A program made the translations under genes and the position numbers. A stretch of 64,000 nt of DNA, taken from assembly GCA_026990385.1 (NCBI GenBank), contig JALXDL010000010.1, forward strand, positions 24,801-88,800, in the 5' to 3' direction. This DNA comes from DRKI01 sp011051875 (GTDB taxonomy: Bacteria; Desulfobacterota; Desulfobulbia; Desulfobulbales; Desulfobulbaceae). Shown in pieces: positions 1-8,536 of this stretch. Within the stretch, counting starts at the first letter, position 1, and every line of letters starts with the position of its first letter. The notes beneath the pieces were generated by a model. It did no database searches, was not told the DNA's origin, and was given only the letters and a program-made list of their open reading frames with translations.

Positions 1-946
1 GGTTGCGGATGGTGATGGAGCGGTTGCAGGCGGGACAACCCGAGTAGAGGCTCTGGGCGATGGCGCATTCCCGGCCGCAGATACTGGACCGGAACACCTC
101 GGAGCAGGATGTGCCAAGGGCTTCCCGCGCCGGCCAGCCGGTGATCTCCTCGGCCGCGCGGTTGAACGATGTTATCTTCCAGTTCCGGTCAACGGTAAAG
201 ACGCCGTCGGCCACGGAGTCCAGGATCAGTCGGGCCTGGATGCGCGAGAGGGAATCCTGCAGGGTCACCACCCCGCCGAGAATTTCGCCCCCGGGACCAT
301 GCAGGGGTGCTGCGGTGGCGGCGGCCGGCAGAACACTGCCGTCGCTGTGGTGGAGGAAGATGGCCCGGTCGTTGATCCTGGTGCCGGAGCGCACGGCCTC
401 GGCAAGGGGATCGTCCTCGCTGTTGTCGGTCCCGGCAAAGATGGCGGACCAGGGCATACCGGGAAGCCGGTCCGCTTCCCTGCCGGTAAGTTTTGCCGCG
501 GCAGCGTTGGCCGACGTGATGTGGAGATGGTCATCCACTGTCAGGACACCGTCGGTAATGCTGTCCAGGGCCAGCTGGTGGATATAGGTCGGGCTGGACG
601 CCTCCTGCAGGCAGAGGACGGCCCCGGATGGAGAGCCGTCCGGACCGGGCACGGGAATGACGGAGGCAAGAACCGGTAGCTGTTTCTCACCAGGTCCACG
701 GGGCAGAAGGATCAGCTGGTTGATGAAGGAGTGTCCTTTCTTCACCATGGCGCAGAGCGACATCAGGGGAGCATCCTGTCGTCCGCCGCAAAGAATGTCG
801 CTTCCCTTGCGACCGACCAGGTCGGAGGCAGGCCGGCCGAGGAACCGTTCGGCCCGCCTGTCGGCTCCGGTTATCCGCCAGCGGTTGTCGAGCCGGAGAA
901 CCGCGGCAGGAGGTGGGGAAGGGGCTGGGTGTCTGGCGTGTTTCAT
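1..946 (-). CDS. Multi-PAS sensor/regulator, 5' part (runs off left edge)
   Basis: An open frame runs from ATG at 946 to the first base without a stop, so about 315 N-terminal residues are seen. Three PAS-like units follow each other: residues about 15-125 (LDNRWRITGADRRAERFLGR), about 135-230 (ITDGVLTVDDHLHITSANAA) and about 245 to the edge (VADGVFTVDRNWKITSFNRA, then AAEEITGW). The last PAS carries several cysteines (SSICGRECAIAQ, then CPAC), a pattern often seen in PAS domains placed before a sigma-54 AAA+ domain or a histidine kinase. The output domain lies outside the window, so the class is not proven. There is no signal peptide or membrane segment, so it should be cytosolic. A sigma-54 promoter occurs 4 kb away, making a role as its enhancer-binding protein attractive but unproven. 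Confidence 0.8.
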   Translation of the reverse strand, partial: MKHARHPAPSPPPAAVLRLDNRWRITGADRRAERFLGRPASDLVGRKGSDILCGGRQDAPLMSLCAMVKKGHSFINQLILLPRGPGEKQLPVLASVIPVPGPDGSPSGAVLCLQEASSPTYIHQLALDSITDGVLTVDDHLHITSANAAAAKLTGREADRLPGMPWSAIFAGTDNSEDDPLAEAVRSGTRINDRAIFLHHSDGSVLPAAATAAPLHGPGGEILGGVVTLQDSLSRIQARLILDSVADGVFTVDRNWKITSFNRAAEEITGWPAREALGTSCSEVFRSSICGRECAIAQSLYSGCPACNRSITIRN

Positions 947-1769
947 GGGATTGATACTTTTCCGGAGAAGAGTGGCTGCAGATCGTCCGGGCCAGGGCCC
1001 GGGAACGGTGCGCGGACTGACCTGGCCGGCCGGACCGGTTTCCCCGGCGCCGGGTGTGGAAACGGGACACATGAACCCCCGCGATCCCGTGGCATGGGAC
1101 GAACTGCGGTCCGGTTGCCGAGCGCAACCGGATTTTTCCGTTCTGCATGGAATAACCGGGGACCGGGATATCTCATACCTGTGTGCATCACGTTTGGGCA
1201 ATGCATGGTCACCATTCACCGGCACCCTATCTTCGTCCGGTCAGGTCTTCTCGCATAGCCTCCATGGACCCGGCGGCCTGCCGGAACGAATGGAGAGCAC
1301 CGGCAACTGTTTCCAATGTGGAGGTAATGCCAGCGTGACCCCGGTGAACGGTTGCAGCGCATACAAGCGGCTGCCGCGGCACCTCGACCGCAGGGTCTCC
1401 TTGCTGGCGCAGCGGGCCGGGGATGGGCACTGCCGCATGGGATTGGCCCGGTTGCCGCGGCCGCGGCGGCGGAAACCGTACCCGTCGCCGTAGAGGAATG
1501 ATTTCACCAGACTCTTTTCTACCATGTTCGTCGTCAATGGAAAACGGAAGTTTGCAAATAGCAGTAAATTTGTATATTCCATGTGATAATATTGATGAGA
1601 TGGCTTGCATTTCCATCTGTTTTACGGTAAGGTCGCCGAAAAACATATTGGGCAATATCTGTCCGCTCTCTTGAATGAGCCGTCATTCATGGTGGCGGGC
1701 CGGGTTGACCCTGGTGGTGGTAGACAGGTTAACAGCCTTGATTACTTATATTTTTTAGGGAGTGGCGTA
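947..1769. other. Intergenic region between divergent genes, no convincing gene
   Basis: About 820 bases separate the minus-strand PAS gene from the plus-strand ferredoxin gene. Short open frames exist on both strands, but none shows recognisable protein composition. The right part (1540-1770) is markedly AT-rich and probably holds the ferredoxin-gene promoter, though no clear -35/-10 or -24/-12 pair could be fixed. Around 1157-1210 there is weak resemblance to the R3 repeats described elsewhere. Confidence 0.5.
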
Positions 1770-2525
1770 ATGGACATCAAAGAACTTGAAAAGCTTCAGA
1801 ACGAGGGGACAGACAGCGTATCCTCCAGGGAGCGGCGAACCTTCCTCAGGGCCGGTCTGGCGATCACGGGTCTGTTCCTGGGTGGAACGGTCATGTCGCT
1901 GACATCCGTGAAAAAGGCTGGCGCTGCGCTGGGCGGAATGGCTCCGGCAACCCAGTATCCCTACAAGCCGCATTACTCCATGGTGATCCGGCAGAATCGC
2001 TGCGTTGACTGCGAGCGGTGCAAGGAGGCCTGCGTCAAGACCAACCATGTGCCTTCCTACGGCTACCGGACCACGATCCTCGAGCGCTACAAGATCATCG
2101 GCCCGGCCGAGACCGAGCGCATCTTCATGCCGGTGCTCTGCAACCATTGCAACCGTCCGCCGTGTGTGCGGGTCTGCCCGACCAAGGCCACCTACAAGGA
2201 CAAGAAGACCGGCATCGTCATGATGGAGTACAAGAAGTGCATCGGCTGCAAGACCTGTATGGCGGCATGCCCGTACAATGCCCGCTACTTCAACGAGGAG
2301 ATCCGGGCCATCGACAAGTGCAACTTCTGTTATGACACCAGGTTGACCAAGGGCAAGAAGGACACGGCCTGCGTGGAGGCCTGCCCGGCCCATGTACGGG
2401 TCTTCGGTGATATAAGCGATCCGGACAGTGAGGTATACAAGCTGGTCCATCAGCCGGACAAGGTCGTATGGGTTCTGCGTCCTGAAACCGGCGCGCTGCC
2501 GAATGTGTACTATATGAATGACTAA
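1770..2525 (+). CDS. Tat-exported 4[4Fe-4S] ferredoxin subunit (NrfC/HybA-like)
   Basis: This 251-residue protein is predicted to be an iron-sulfur electron-transfer subunit on the periplasmic side of a quinone-linked membrane complex. The N-terminus has a twin-arginine signal (RERRTFLRAGLAITGLFLGG, residues about 21-40). Cysteine clusters follow: CVDCERCKEAC, CNHCNRPPCVRVCP, CIGCKTCMAACPYNARY, and CNFC with CVEACPAHVRVFGD, the four-cluster layout of NrfC, HybA and DmsB-like subunits. The ATG at 1770 is chosen because it follows AGGGAGTG and starts the Tat signal; the frame is open further upstream. The hexaheme cytochrome follows after 22 bases. An NrfD protein lies downstream on what looks like a separate transcript. 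The partner complex is an inference. Confidence 0.9.
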   Translation: MDIKELEKLQNEGTDSVSSRERRTFLRAGLAITGLFLGGTVMSLTSVKKAGAALGGMAPATQYPYKPHYSMVIRQNRCVDCERCKEACVKTNHVPSYGYRTTILERYKIIGPAETERIFMPVLCNHCNRPPCVRVCPTKATYKDKKTGIVMMEYKKCIGCKTCMAACPYNARYFNEEIRAIDKCNFCYDTRLTKGKKDTACVEACPAHVRVFGDISDPDSEVYKLVHQPDKVVWVLRPETGALPNVYYMND

Positions 2526-2547
2526 TGCCTGGGAGAGGATAAAACCG

Positions 2548-3243
2548 ATGAAGTTGAAAAATACAACAATCTGTATGCTCGGGGCGGCCGCACTCGCCGG
2601 TCTGCTCTTCACTGTCGGCAGCCTGGCCGGTTCCCTGGAACCTGGCCCGGAGACCGATGACGGCTACCATGAACCGCTGGTGTTCACCCACGGCCCGGCC
2701 GGGGTGATGTTCAGTCACAAGGCCCATGTCGAGGACGCGGGCCTGGACTGCGATTCCTGTCATCCCGATATCTTCGAGCAGGAGAACGGCGCTGCCGAGG
2801 CCAATGGCGATGTCTCCATGGCGACCCTGGCCGAAGGCAAGTACTGCGGCGCCTGCCACGATGGCGACACCGCCTTTTCCACCAAGGATCCGGAATCCTG
2901 CGTGACCTGCCACGGCAGTTCCATGAAGAAGCCCAAGACCATAGTCTTCACCGAACCGGTCAAGGCTGTTGTCTTTGACCACAAGATGCATGCCGAGGAT
3001 ATGGGGCTGGAGTGCTCAAGCTGTCATCCGAAGCTGTTTCGGATGAAGCTTGGAGATGCCGAGTCCCAGCCGGACAAGTTCGTCATGGAGGCCCTGTATC
3101 AGGGCCAGTACTGCGGCGCCTGCCATAATGGCGACGATGCCTTTGCTTCGGACACCAAGTGTACCACCTGTCATATCGGTGTCCTGGGCTATGACCGGCT
3201 TTTCAGCAGCGAATCCGGCAAGAAGGAACACGGCGAGCACTGA
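2548..3243 (+). CDS. Hexaheme c-type cytochrome, two c7-like triheme domains
   Basis: This 231-residue secreted cytochrome has an N-terminal signal peptide (hydrophobic CMLGAAALAGLLFTVGSLAG). Six CXXCH heme sites are visible: CDSCH, CGACH, CVTCH, CSSCH, CGACH and CTTCH. They fall into two matching halves, each opening with a V(M)FSHKAH or VVFDHKMH segment whose histidines are candidate axial ligands. The repeat resembles the c(7)-type triheme domain of Desulfobacterota. ATG at 2548 follows GGGAGAGGAT. It sits 22 bases after the ferredoxin gene and is followed by a strong terminator, so the two form a bicistronic unit. It probably takes electrons from, or gives them to, the ferredoxin in the periplasm. 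Confidence 0.9.
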   Translation: MKLKNTTICMLGAAALAGLLFTVGSLAGSLEPGPETDDGYHEPLVFTHGPAGVMFSHKAHVEDAGLDCDSCHPDIFEQENGAAEANGDVSMATLAEGKYCGACHDGDTAFSTKDPESCVTCHGSSMKKPKTIVFTEPVKAVVFDHKMHAEDMGLECSSCHPKLFRMKLGDAESQPDKFVMEALYQGQYCGACHNGDDAFASDTKCTTCHIGVLGYDRLFSSESGKKEHGEH

Positions 3244-3267
3244 TTCTTCCCTGTCCAGTGTCTTGAC

Positions 3268-3305
3268 GGGCCGGGACGCAGGCAATGCGTCCCGGCCCCT
3301 TTTTC
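3268..3305 (+). terminator. Rho-independent terminator after the cytochrome gene
   Basis: A 13-bp perfect stem (3268-3280 paired with 3286-3298), 5-base loop, then CTTTTT. It closes the ferredoxin-cytochrome transcript. Confidence 0.9.
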
Positions 3306-3625
3306 CAGGGGCGCACCTGCCTCCTGCCGTTGTCAACATACCTGCATTGCCCTCCTGTCAGCTTATCTCCCCTGTCCTGTCCTGTTTGTAGTCATACCGC
3401 CGGTGGCGGTTTTCCCGGCTCCCCTGCCGATCATTCCCCTCTGATCAACACGTTTGTCGTTTTCTGCGCATGCCCCGGTATCCCCTGCTCACCGAGGTGC
3501 AAGGCTTCGGTCCGGCCGGGAAAGACTGTTCCGGGCCGGCGCACCCCCTGCCGTCTGCTACAGGATCGTTTTACGCCCTGGGTGGCGATGGGGCGAAATA
3601 TGCGACACTGTTGTTGTTGCATTAT

Positions 3626-3909
3626 GGCGCAAAATGCGCCTATATGGTCAATTCTGCCTCATAACTACTTGTTTTAACATAGCTTTTTTTCTGTCTCTCC
3701 GGGGGTCGGCTGGGTTGAAAAAAGTCCTTTCCGGGCAACGCTTCTGTGGTGCTGGACATTGGGCGCCCCTGTCCCGATCGATAAAAAAGGTGTTACAACA
3801 ATAGGTTATTGTGAATTTCCCGTCTCGGAAAGGGCAGGGGTCGCCCTGTTTTGTTTCTTTGGCGCAAAATGCGCTATTGCGGCAGGGGTCTGTGGGCGCA
3901 AAATGAGCC
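3626..3909 (+). promoter_or_regulatory. Three copies of a palindromic operator GGCGCAAAATGCGCC
   Basis: GGCGCAAAATGCGCC occurs at 3626-3640. A one-base variant ending GCGCT is at 3861-3875, and GGCGCAAAATGAGCC is at 3895-3909. A weaker match lies near 3591-3606. The first is a perfect inverted repeat GGCGCA-N3-TGCGCC. They lie about 135-420 bases upstream of the sigma-54 promoter at 4044, the usual distance for enhancer sites of sigma-54 activators. The binding protein is unknown; the PAS protein at the left edge is one candidate. Confidence 0.6.
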
Positions 3910-4043
3910 TTCGGGGGAAGGTTATTTGACAATTATCAGTGCCTCGGCATGTTGGAACCGATCTTTTTCAGGTTAATTTTTCGTCGGAATGTCAAGGGGT
4001 AGGGTGGATGTTGCAGGGATATTTGTCCATGTATTCGGCGCGT

Positions 4044-4058
4044 TGGCACATTGCTTGC
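4044..4058 (+). promoter_or_regulatory. Sigma-54 promoter (-24/-12)
   Basis: TGGCAC at 4044-4049, five bases, then TTGC at 4055-4058. This matches the RpoN consensus TGGCAC-N5-TTGC exactly. It lies 60 bases before the small membrane protein gene at 4118 and should drive that gene and the NrfD gene. The 3306-4043 stretch before it has no convincing gene and holds the palindromic operators. Confidence 0.8.
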
Positions 4059-4117
4059 GAAAGAAAGGGCAAAACGAGACAACATCACCCGGCTACAAGA
4101 CGAGAACGGAGGACACC

Positions 4118-4351
4118 ATGACCAATACACACCACATGCTGACAGGCACGATCAAGGGCGCAGGCGGTCACTCTCTGCTGAAAAGGGCCCTGGCCCGCGT
4201 GTCCGCACTGAGCGAGTATTTCTGGTTCTGCCTCTCGTTTCTGCTCTTTATCATAATGGGGCCTTTTTCCGCAATAGCTGTGGTTATCGGTCTCTGCTCC
4301 CTGGCAAGTGAAGAGAACAGGAACAGGATGATTGAACCTGAAGGTATTTAA
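4118..4351 (+). CDS. Small single-pass membrane protein next to NrfD
   Basis: A 77-residue protein with one hydrophobic segment (residues about 35-66, FWFCLSFLLFIIMGPFSAIA onward). The basic N-terminal part and short acidic C-terminal tail suggest the C-terminus faces outward. ATG at 4118 follows CGGAGGACACC, a strong ribosome site. It is the first gene after the sigma-54 promoter and 55 bases before the NrfD gene, so it is probably an accessory subunit or assembly factor of that membrane complex. I do not recognise a family. Its size and topology recall the single-pass protein at 16628-16831, but the sequences are not clearly related. Confidence 0.75.
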   Translation: MTNTHHMLTGTIKGAGGHSLLKRALARVSALSEYFWFCLSFLLFIIMGPFSAIAVVIGLCSLASEENRNRMIEPEGI

Positions 4352-4406
4352 CAGTTGAGGAAGATAGAGGGATTCTTCAGAACAACCAAGTAAGGAGGAA
4401 GGAAAA

Positions 4407-5588
4407 ATGACAAACGGATTTTCACTGGCAACCACGGCTGAACCGGAAGCGGCGACTTCCGGTACCAATGTCCTGGCAGGTCTGTTCGGGCTGCTGCTCA
4501 TCGCAGGAATCGGCGCCGGCGTCTACGCATTCTTCGCCGGTCATGAACATGCCTACAACAATACCCGCGAGGTTCCATGGGGCCTCCTGATCTCGACCTA
4601 CGCGTTTTTTGCCATCACCTCCACCGGTCTCTGCCTCCTGGCGGCCATCAGCCATGTCTTTGGTGGCAACAAAATCGCGCCCCTGGCCAACCGGATGGTC
4701 TGGCTTTCCCTGGTGACCATCATCAGCGCGTTTACGGTCATCGGCATGGAGATCGAGAATCCCTGGCGGATGGCGATCTACAATGTCATCTCACCCAACC
4801 CCACATCCAACATCTGGTGGATGGGTACCCTCTACGGCATGGCGGTGGGTTTCATGATCCTTGAATTCTGGCTGATCCTGACCAGGCAGTTCAAGCTGGC
4901 GGTGAGCCTCGGTATCCTCGGCGCCCTGGCCGAAGTGGCCGCCAACTCCTGTCTCGGCGGTGTCTTTGCCACGCTGCCCAGCCATCCTTTCTGGTACGGC
5001 GGCCAGCTGCCGGTCTACTTCCTGGCATGCGCCTTCCTGTCCGGCTCCGCTGCTGCGGTACTGTTCACCCACTATGCCTACATTATCCGTCACAAGAAGA
5101 TGAGTGAGACCGTGTTCAACGGTGTCCAGGCCGCAGGTAAGGTCATGCTGCTCATGCTGATCCTGGTTTCTGTCGCCACCTTCTGGAAGATGGTTTCCTT
5201 CTACGTCGGCGGAACCAGCCTGGGCCGGGCAGCTGCAGATGCCCTGGTCTCCGGACCCCTGTCCACCAACTTCTGGATCTTTGAGGTCGCAATCGGCCTG
5301 GTCGGCCCGATCCTGCTGCTGGCCCTGACCCGGATGCAGAGTCTGCCCGCCATGTCGGCAGCCGCCCTCATGGCCCTGGTCGGAATGTTCGTCTCCAGGA
5401 TGGACATGGTGATCGCCGGCCAGATCGTACCCCCGTACTCGGATGTGGTCAACGTTCCCACCTACCTGAACTACACTCCCTCGGGGGCCGAGTGGATGGT
5501 GGCCATGGCAGGTGTTGGCCTGACCGGCGTGGCCTTCCTCCTGGGTGAGCGGTTCTTCGGCAAGCTTTTCGAGGAGCACGCCCACTGA
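4407..5588 (+). CDS. nrfD: NrfD/PsrC-type quinone-interacting membrane subunit
   Basis: This 393-residue polytopic protein has about 10 hydrophobic segments and the features of the NrfD/PsrC family, which exchanges electrons between (mena)quinone and a periplasmic iron-sulfur subunit. Diagnostic stretches are PWGLLISTYAFFAITSTGLC near residue 60, the acidic GMEIENPWRMAIYNVISPNP near residue 115 and the arginine/aspartate-containing FVSRMDMVIAGQIVPPYSDV near residue 335. ATG at 4407 follows AAGGAGGAAGGAAAA. It lies in the sigma-54 controlled unit and a MerR regulator follows. The ferredoxin and hexaheme cytochrome encoded 1 kb upstream are the obvious partners, giving a module like the Tmc, Nrf or Psr families. 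The substrate cannot be told from sequence. Confidence 0.9.
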   Translation: MTNGFSLATTAEPEAATSGTNVLAGLFGLLLIAGIGAGVYAFFAGHEHAYNNTREVPWGLLISTYAFFAITSTGLCLLAAISHVFGGNKIAPLANRMVWLSLVTIISAFTVIGMEIENPWRMAIYNVISPNPTSNIWWMGTLYGMAVGFMILEFWLILTRQFKLAVSLGILGALAEVAANSCLGGVFATLPSHPFWYGGQLPVYFLACAFLSGSAAAVLFTHYAYIIRHKKMSETVFNGVQAAGKVMLLMLILVSVATFWKMVSFYVGGTSLGRAAADALVSGPLSTNFWIFEVAIGLVGPILLLALTRMQSLPAMSAAALMALVGMFVSRMDMVIAGQIVPPYSDVVNVPTYLNYTPSGAEWMVAMAGVGLTGVAFLLGERFFGKLFEEHAH

Positions 5589-5788
5589 CAGAGGGAACAC
5601 GGGTGAAAATCCTGCCTGGCCGGGACCGGAACGACGGTCCCGGCCGGCTCCCGTGACAGCCCGCACGGCTGGACCGGCAGGAGGAGCGGTGGACGGACTA
5701 CGAGGTTCAGGCCACGGCCGGAACCAACAACAAAGTACCTGGTGCTTCGAGATAACCTCCGGGTATGTACGGAAAAGTGAGGATCGAG

Positions 5789-6157
5789 ATGGTTGACGAA
5801 AAGAAAGCAATCTTCACCATAGGCGTTGCGGCTCAGATGCTTGGTGTGCACCCCAGAACCCTTCGCATTTACGAACAGGAAGGACTGGTCAAGCCGATGC
5901 GGAAAGGAAAGTGGCGGTACTACACAATGAACGACATCAAGTGGATCGAGTGTCTGCGCGAGATGATCCACGAGCACGGCATCTCGATCGCGGCAGTGAA
6001 AAAGTTGCTCCAGTACACTCCCTGCTGGAATATCACGGACTGTCCCTTTGAGAAACGCAAGGAATGCACGGCATTCATGGCCAACGGGCTGGTGCCGCGC
6101 CGGATCGACAAGGAGCGGCGCCGCAAGGTGGAGCATGTCGATTGGAACGTCGCCTGA
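5789..6157 (+). CDS. MerR-family regulator with C-terminal CW/Cys motif
   Basis: A 122-residue DNA-binding protein. The winged-helix N-terminus (FTIGVAAQMLGVHPRTLRIY at about residues 8-27, then EQEGLVKP and WRYYTMNDIKWIE) is typical of MerR and closest in style to the HspR-like group. After the dimerisation helix comes PCWNITDCPFEKRKECTAF, a C-W-x5-C-x6-C arrangement that could bind a metal or sense redox state. ATG at 5789 follows GTGAGGATCG; an earlier start at 5765 in the same frame has no ribosome site. A 200-base gap separates it from NrfD and a strong terminator follows. Its targets are unknown. Confidence 0.85.
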   Translation: MVDEKKAIFTIGVAAQMLGVHPRTLRIYEQEGLVKPMRKGKWRYYTMNDIKWIECLREMIHEHGISIAAVKKLLQYTPCWNITDCPFEKRKECTAFMANGLVPRRIDKERRRKVEHVDWNVA

Positions 6158-6192
6158 TCCACGAACGTTCAACCATCCTCCGATGAGCCGCA

Positions 6193-6224
6193 GGACACGG
6201 GAACAATCCCGTGTCCTTTTTTTT
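6193..6224 (+). terminator. Rho-independent terminator after the MerR gene
   Basis: Perfect 10-bp stem GGACACGGGA / TCCCGTGTCC with a 4-base loop and an eight-T tail. Confidence 0.92.
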
Positions 6225-6439
6225 GCCCTGTCCATCCCGTCCCTCTCCGCCCGCCCGGTTTCAACCGTCCTCCCGCCTGCCGCGGAACCGCCGGGCCCGC
6301 TTGAACCTTGAATCGTTTGGTGTTCTGGAGTATAAGAATTTCTTGTCCGACGAACTTGCCGTAATTGTGCGCCTTGTCGAATCCGGATGCTTCGATCCGG
6401 AGGGCCGTTCCATACCCTGTACGCTGTGCCGGAGCAATC

Positions 6440-8029
6440 ATGATCCAAAGCAAATCCGTAAACCGATTCCCTCTGCTTGCCCTCTGCTGGGGTGTTTTCT
6501 TCCTCTTCTGCCTGTCCGGGCATGCCCGGGCCGCAACAGCGGTACGTCCCTTGGTGGAGAAGAATTTTCAGCAGCTCATTGAGACCAACAGCTGCCCATC
6601 GTGTGATCTTGCCGGTGCGGTGCTCAACCGGATTGATCTCTCCGGGGCCAACCTGGAGGGCGCCAACCTGGCCGGTGCCAGGCTCTACCTTGCCAACCTT
6701 TCGGGTGCCAACCTGAAAAATGCCAACCTGCAGGGTGCCGGCCTCGGCGGGGCCGACCTGGCCAATGCGGACCTGCGCGGCGCCAACCTGACCGGTGCCG
6801 TCCTCGAGGGCGCCTATCTCAAGGGCGCACTGATGGACGGGGTCGTGACCACGCGCCATGCCCCGGACGAAGACGGCGTGACCGGAGCCGGCGAGACGGT
6901 CTTTGTCGGTGATGAGAGCAGGTCCAAGCACAAGCCCTATACCCAGGAGGTGGTGGCGGTGCCCCGCCGGGATCGTGCCGCCACGACAGCGGAGCCGGCC
7001 GCGACAGCCGCAACGGCGGGTTCGGACCAGGGGGCGGACAGGGCAGAGGCGGCCCCCCCTGAACAGGAGAAAGATGGCCCGGGACCCAAGAAGCTCCTGC
7101 CCATGGCCGATGCAGTGGTGCCGGCAACCGTGCTGCCGGCAAAATCCGGGGCCGAAGTTCCCGTCCCGGCACCGGAGGGGACAGGGCCGGCGGCAGCGCC
7201 CCCTGCCATGGATGCCGGGCCGGCCGCCGTGGAGCCGCCCGCCGGTGATGAGCAGGACGGGCAGGCAGCGGAGGGAGGCGCGTCCGCCCCTCCGGCGCCT
7301 CCGGCCGAAGCAGCGCCCGCCCCTGGCAAGGGAGGGGAGGTGAGCCGGGAGGAGGACGTCGGAGCGGCCGGTGTGACGGCCGCGGCGGCAGCCGGACAGC
7401 CGCTGCCACGGGAGACCGCGGCAGAGGATGACGCAGCGATCAGGACGGCTGCCGCGGATGCGGCCGCGGCGAAGAGGGCGGAAAGTTCCGGATCGGCTGA
7501 TGCCGCCGGCGCGGTCGATGCCCCCGGGGAGGCGGCCACCACGGTACCGGGACAGGCCCGGGCTGCCGCTGCGCAGGCGGCCATGGCGTCGGAAGAGACG
7601 GTTCGCGGGCAGGCGGCCGATATTGGCGAAGCTGTGGTCGGAGAAGAGGGTGCCCTCACCCGGACACCGCAGGAGGACGAACGGCGCAAGATCCTGGTGG
7701 AGCGGTTGCTCGATGAAAACCAGTGTCCGGAATGCGACCTGCAGAAGGTCGATCTCTCCGGCCGCTGGCTGAGCGACGCGGACCTGGAGCGGGCCGATCT
7801 GCGCGGCGCCAACCTGAAGGGCACGGACCTGAAGAATGCCAATCTCAAGGGGGCCGACCTGCGGGGGGCCGATCTGCGGGAAGCCGACCTGCGCGACGCT
7901 GATCTCTACATGGCCAACCTCGAAGGCGCCGATCTGACCGGGGCCCGCATGGAAGGCGCACTGCTCGATTCCGCCGATCTGACCGGGGCGCTCGGCGTCC
8001 GGGTCGATGCGGCCGGGAAGGAGGAATGA
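6440..8029 (+). CDS. Secreted protein with two pentapeptide-repeat domains joined by an Ala/Pro linker
   Basis: A 529-residue protein with a signal peptide (residues 1-30, ending GHARA). The first pentapeptide domain (about residues 50-135; LSGANLEGANLAGARLYLAN) and the second (about 430-525; LRGANLKGTDLKNANLKGAD) are right-handed beta-helix repeats of the A(D/N)LXX type. Each is introduced by the same short motif: NSCPSCDL before the first and NQCPECDL before the second. The ~290-residue middle is low complexity, rich in Ala, Pro, Glu and Gly, and probably disordered. ATG at 6440 follows CCGGAG; the frame is open back to 6365. The twin CPxC motifs could bind metal or form disulfides. No enzymatic role is evident; pentapeptide proteins are usually scaffolds. 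The gene is alone between two terminators or promoters. Confidence 0.85.
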   Translation: MIQSKSVNRFPLLALCWGVFFLFCLSGHARAATAVRPLVEKNFQQLIETNSCPSCDLAGAVLNRIDLSGANLEGANLAGARLYLANLSGANLKNANLQGAGLGGADLANADLRGANLTGAVLEGAYLKGALMDGVVTTRHAPDEDGVTGAGETVFVGDESRSKHKPYTQEVVAVPRRDRAATTAEPAATAATAGSDQGADRAEAAPPEQEKDGPGPKKLLPMADAVVPATVLPAKSGAEVPVPAPEGTGPAAAPPAMDAGPAAVEPPAGDEQDGQAAEGGASAPPAPPAEAAPAPGKGGEVSREEDVGAAGVTAAAAAGQPLPRETAAEDDAAIRTAAADAAAAKRAESSGSADAAGAVDAPGEAATTVPGQARAAAAQAAMASEETVRGQAADIGEAVVGEEGALTRTPQEDERRKILVERLLDENQCPECDLQKVDLSGRWLSDADLERADLRGANLKGTDLKNANLKGADLRGADLREADLRDADLYMANLEGADLTGARMEGALLDSADLTGALGVRVDAAGKEE

Positions 8030-8068
8030 GACGGTCCGCCGGCCGCGCCTGGAGAGAAAGGAATATGC

Positions 8069-8097
8069 TTGACAAGAACACCTGATTTCGATATACG
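8069..8097 (+). promoter_or_regulatory. Sigma-70 promoter of rpsT
   Basis: TTGACA at 8069-8074, 17-base spacer, TATACG at 8092-8097. It lies about 55 bases ahead of the rpsT start. Confidence 0.8.
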
Positions 8098-8154
8098 ACA
8101 GGTTTCAGATCAGATTATCCCACCGTTGATGGTGGCTGCAATAAGGAGTTGTCC

Positions 8155-8427
8155 ATGGCTAATCATAAGTCGGCAATCAAGAGAGAGCGGCAGTCCAGGG
8201 TACGCCGCATGCGCAACCGCATGAACAAGTCCCGCATGAAGAGCGCAGTGCGCGTTGTTGAGGAGGCCATTGTGCGCGGGACCGTCGAGGAGGCCCGCGA
8301 GGCGCTGCAGAAGGCGATTCCGGTCATTCAGAAGACCGCTGCCAAGGGAACCATTCACAAGAAGAAGGCTTCCAGGAAGGTCTCCAGGCTGACCAGGAGG
8401 GTGAACCGGATGGAGTCCGCCGCCTGA
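8155..8427 (+). CDS. rpsT: 30S ribosomal protein S20
   Basis: A 90-residue, strongly basic helical protein starting MANHKSAIKRERQSRVRRMR, the hallmark N-terminus of S20. It binds 16S rRNA in the body of the small subunit. ATG at 8155 follows ATAAGGAG. Length matches the family. It stands alone behind its own sigma-70 promoter; the trp operon starts 326 bases downstream. Confidence 0.97.
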   Translation: MANHKSAIKRERQSRVRRMRNRMNKSRMKSAVRVVEEAIVRGTVEEAREALQKAIPVIQKTAAKGTIHKKKASRKVSRLTRRVNRMESAA

Positions 8428-8536
8428 GGCGATCCCCGACTATCCCGTTGCACGGGTTCCGCGGCCGGCGCAATCTGCCAGGGGCCCGCAGGGAGCATCC
8501 CGGATCCGCAGCGCGCCGGCAGGAAACCGTGGCCCG

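Noticed and set aside
1227..1655. Minus-strand frames in the 1.2-1.66 kb gap as a gene
   Set aside because: Arg/Pro-rich composition typical of random GC-rich sequence, no ribosome site, no motif.
3454..3804. Short plus-strand frame in the gap before the NrfD unit
   Set aside because: No protein-like composition; the region is better explained as regulatory, with palindromic sites and a sigma-54 promoter.
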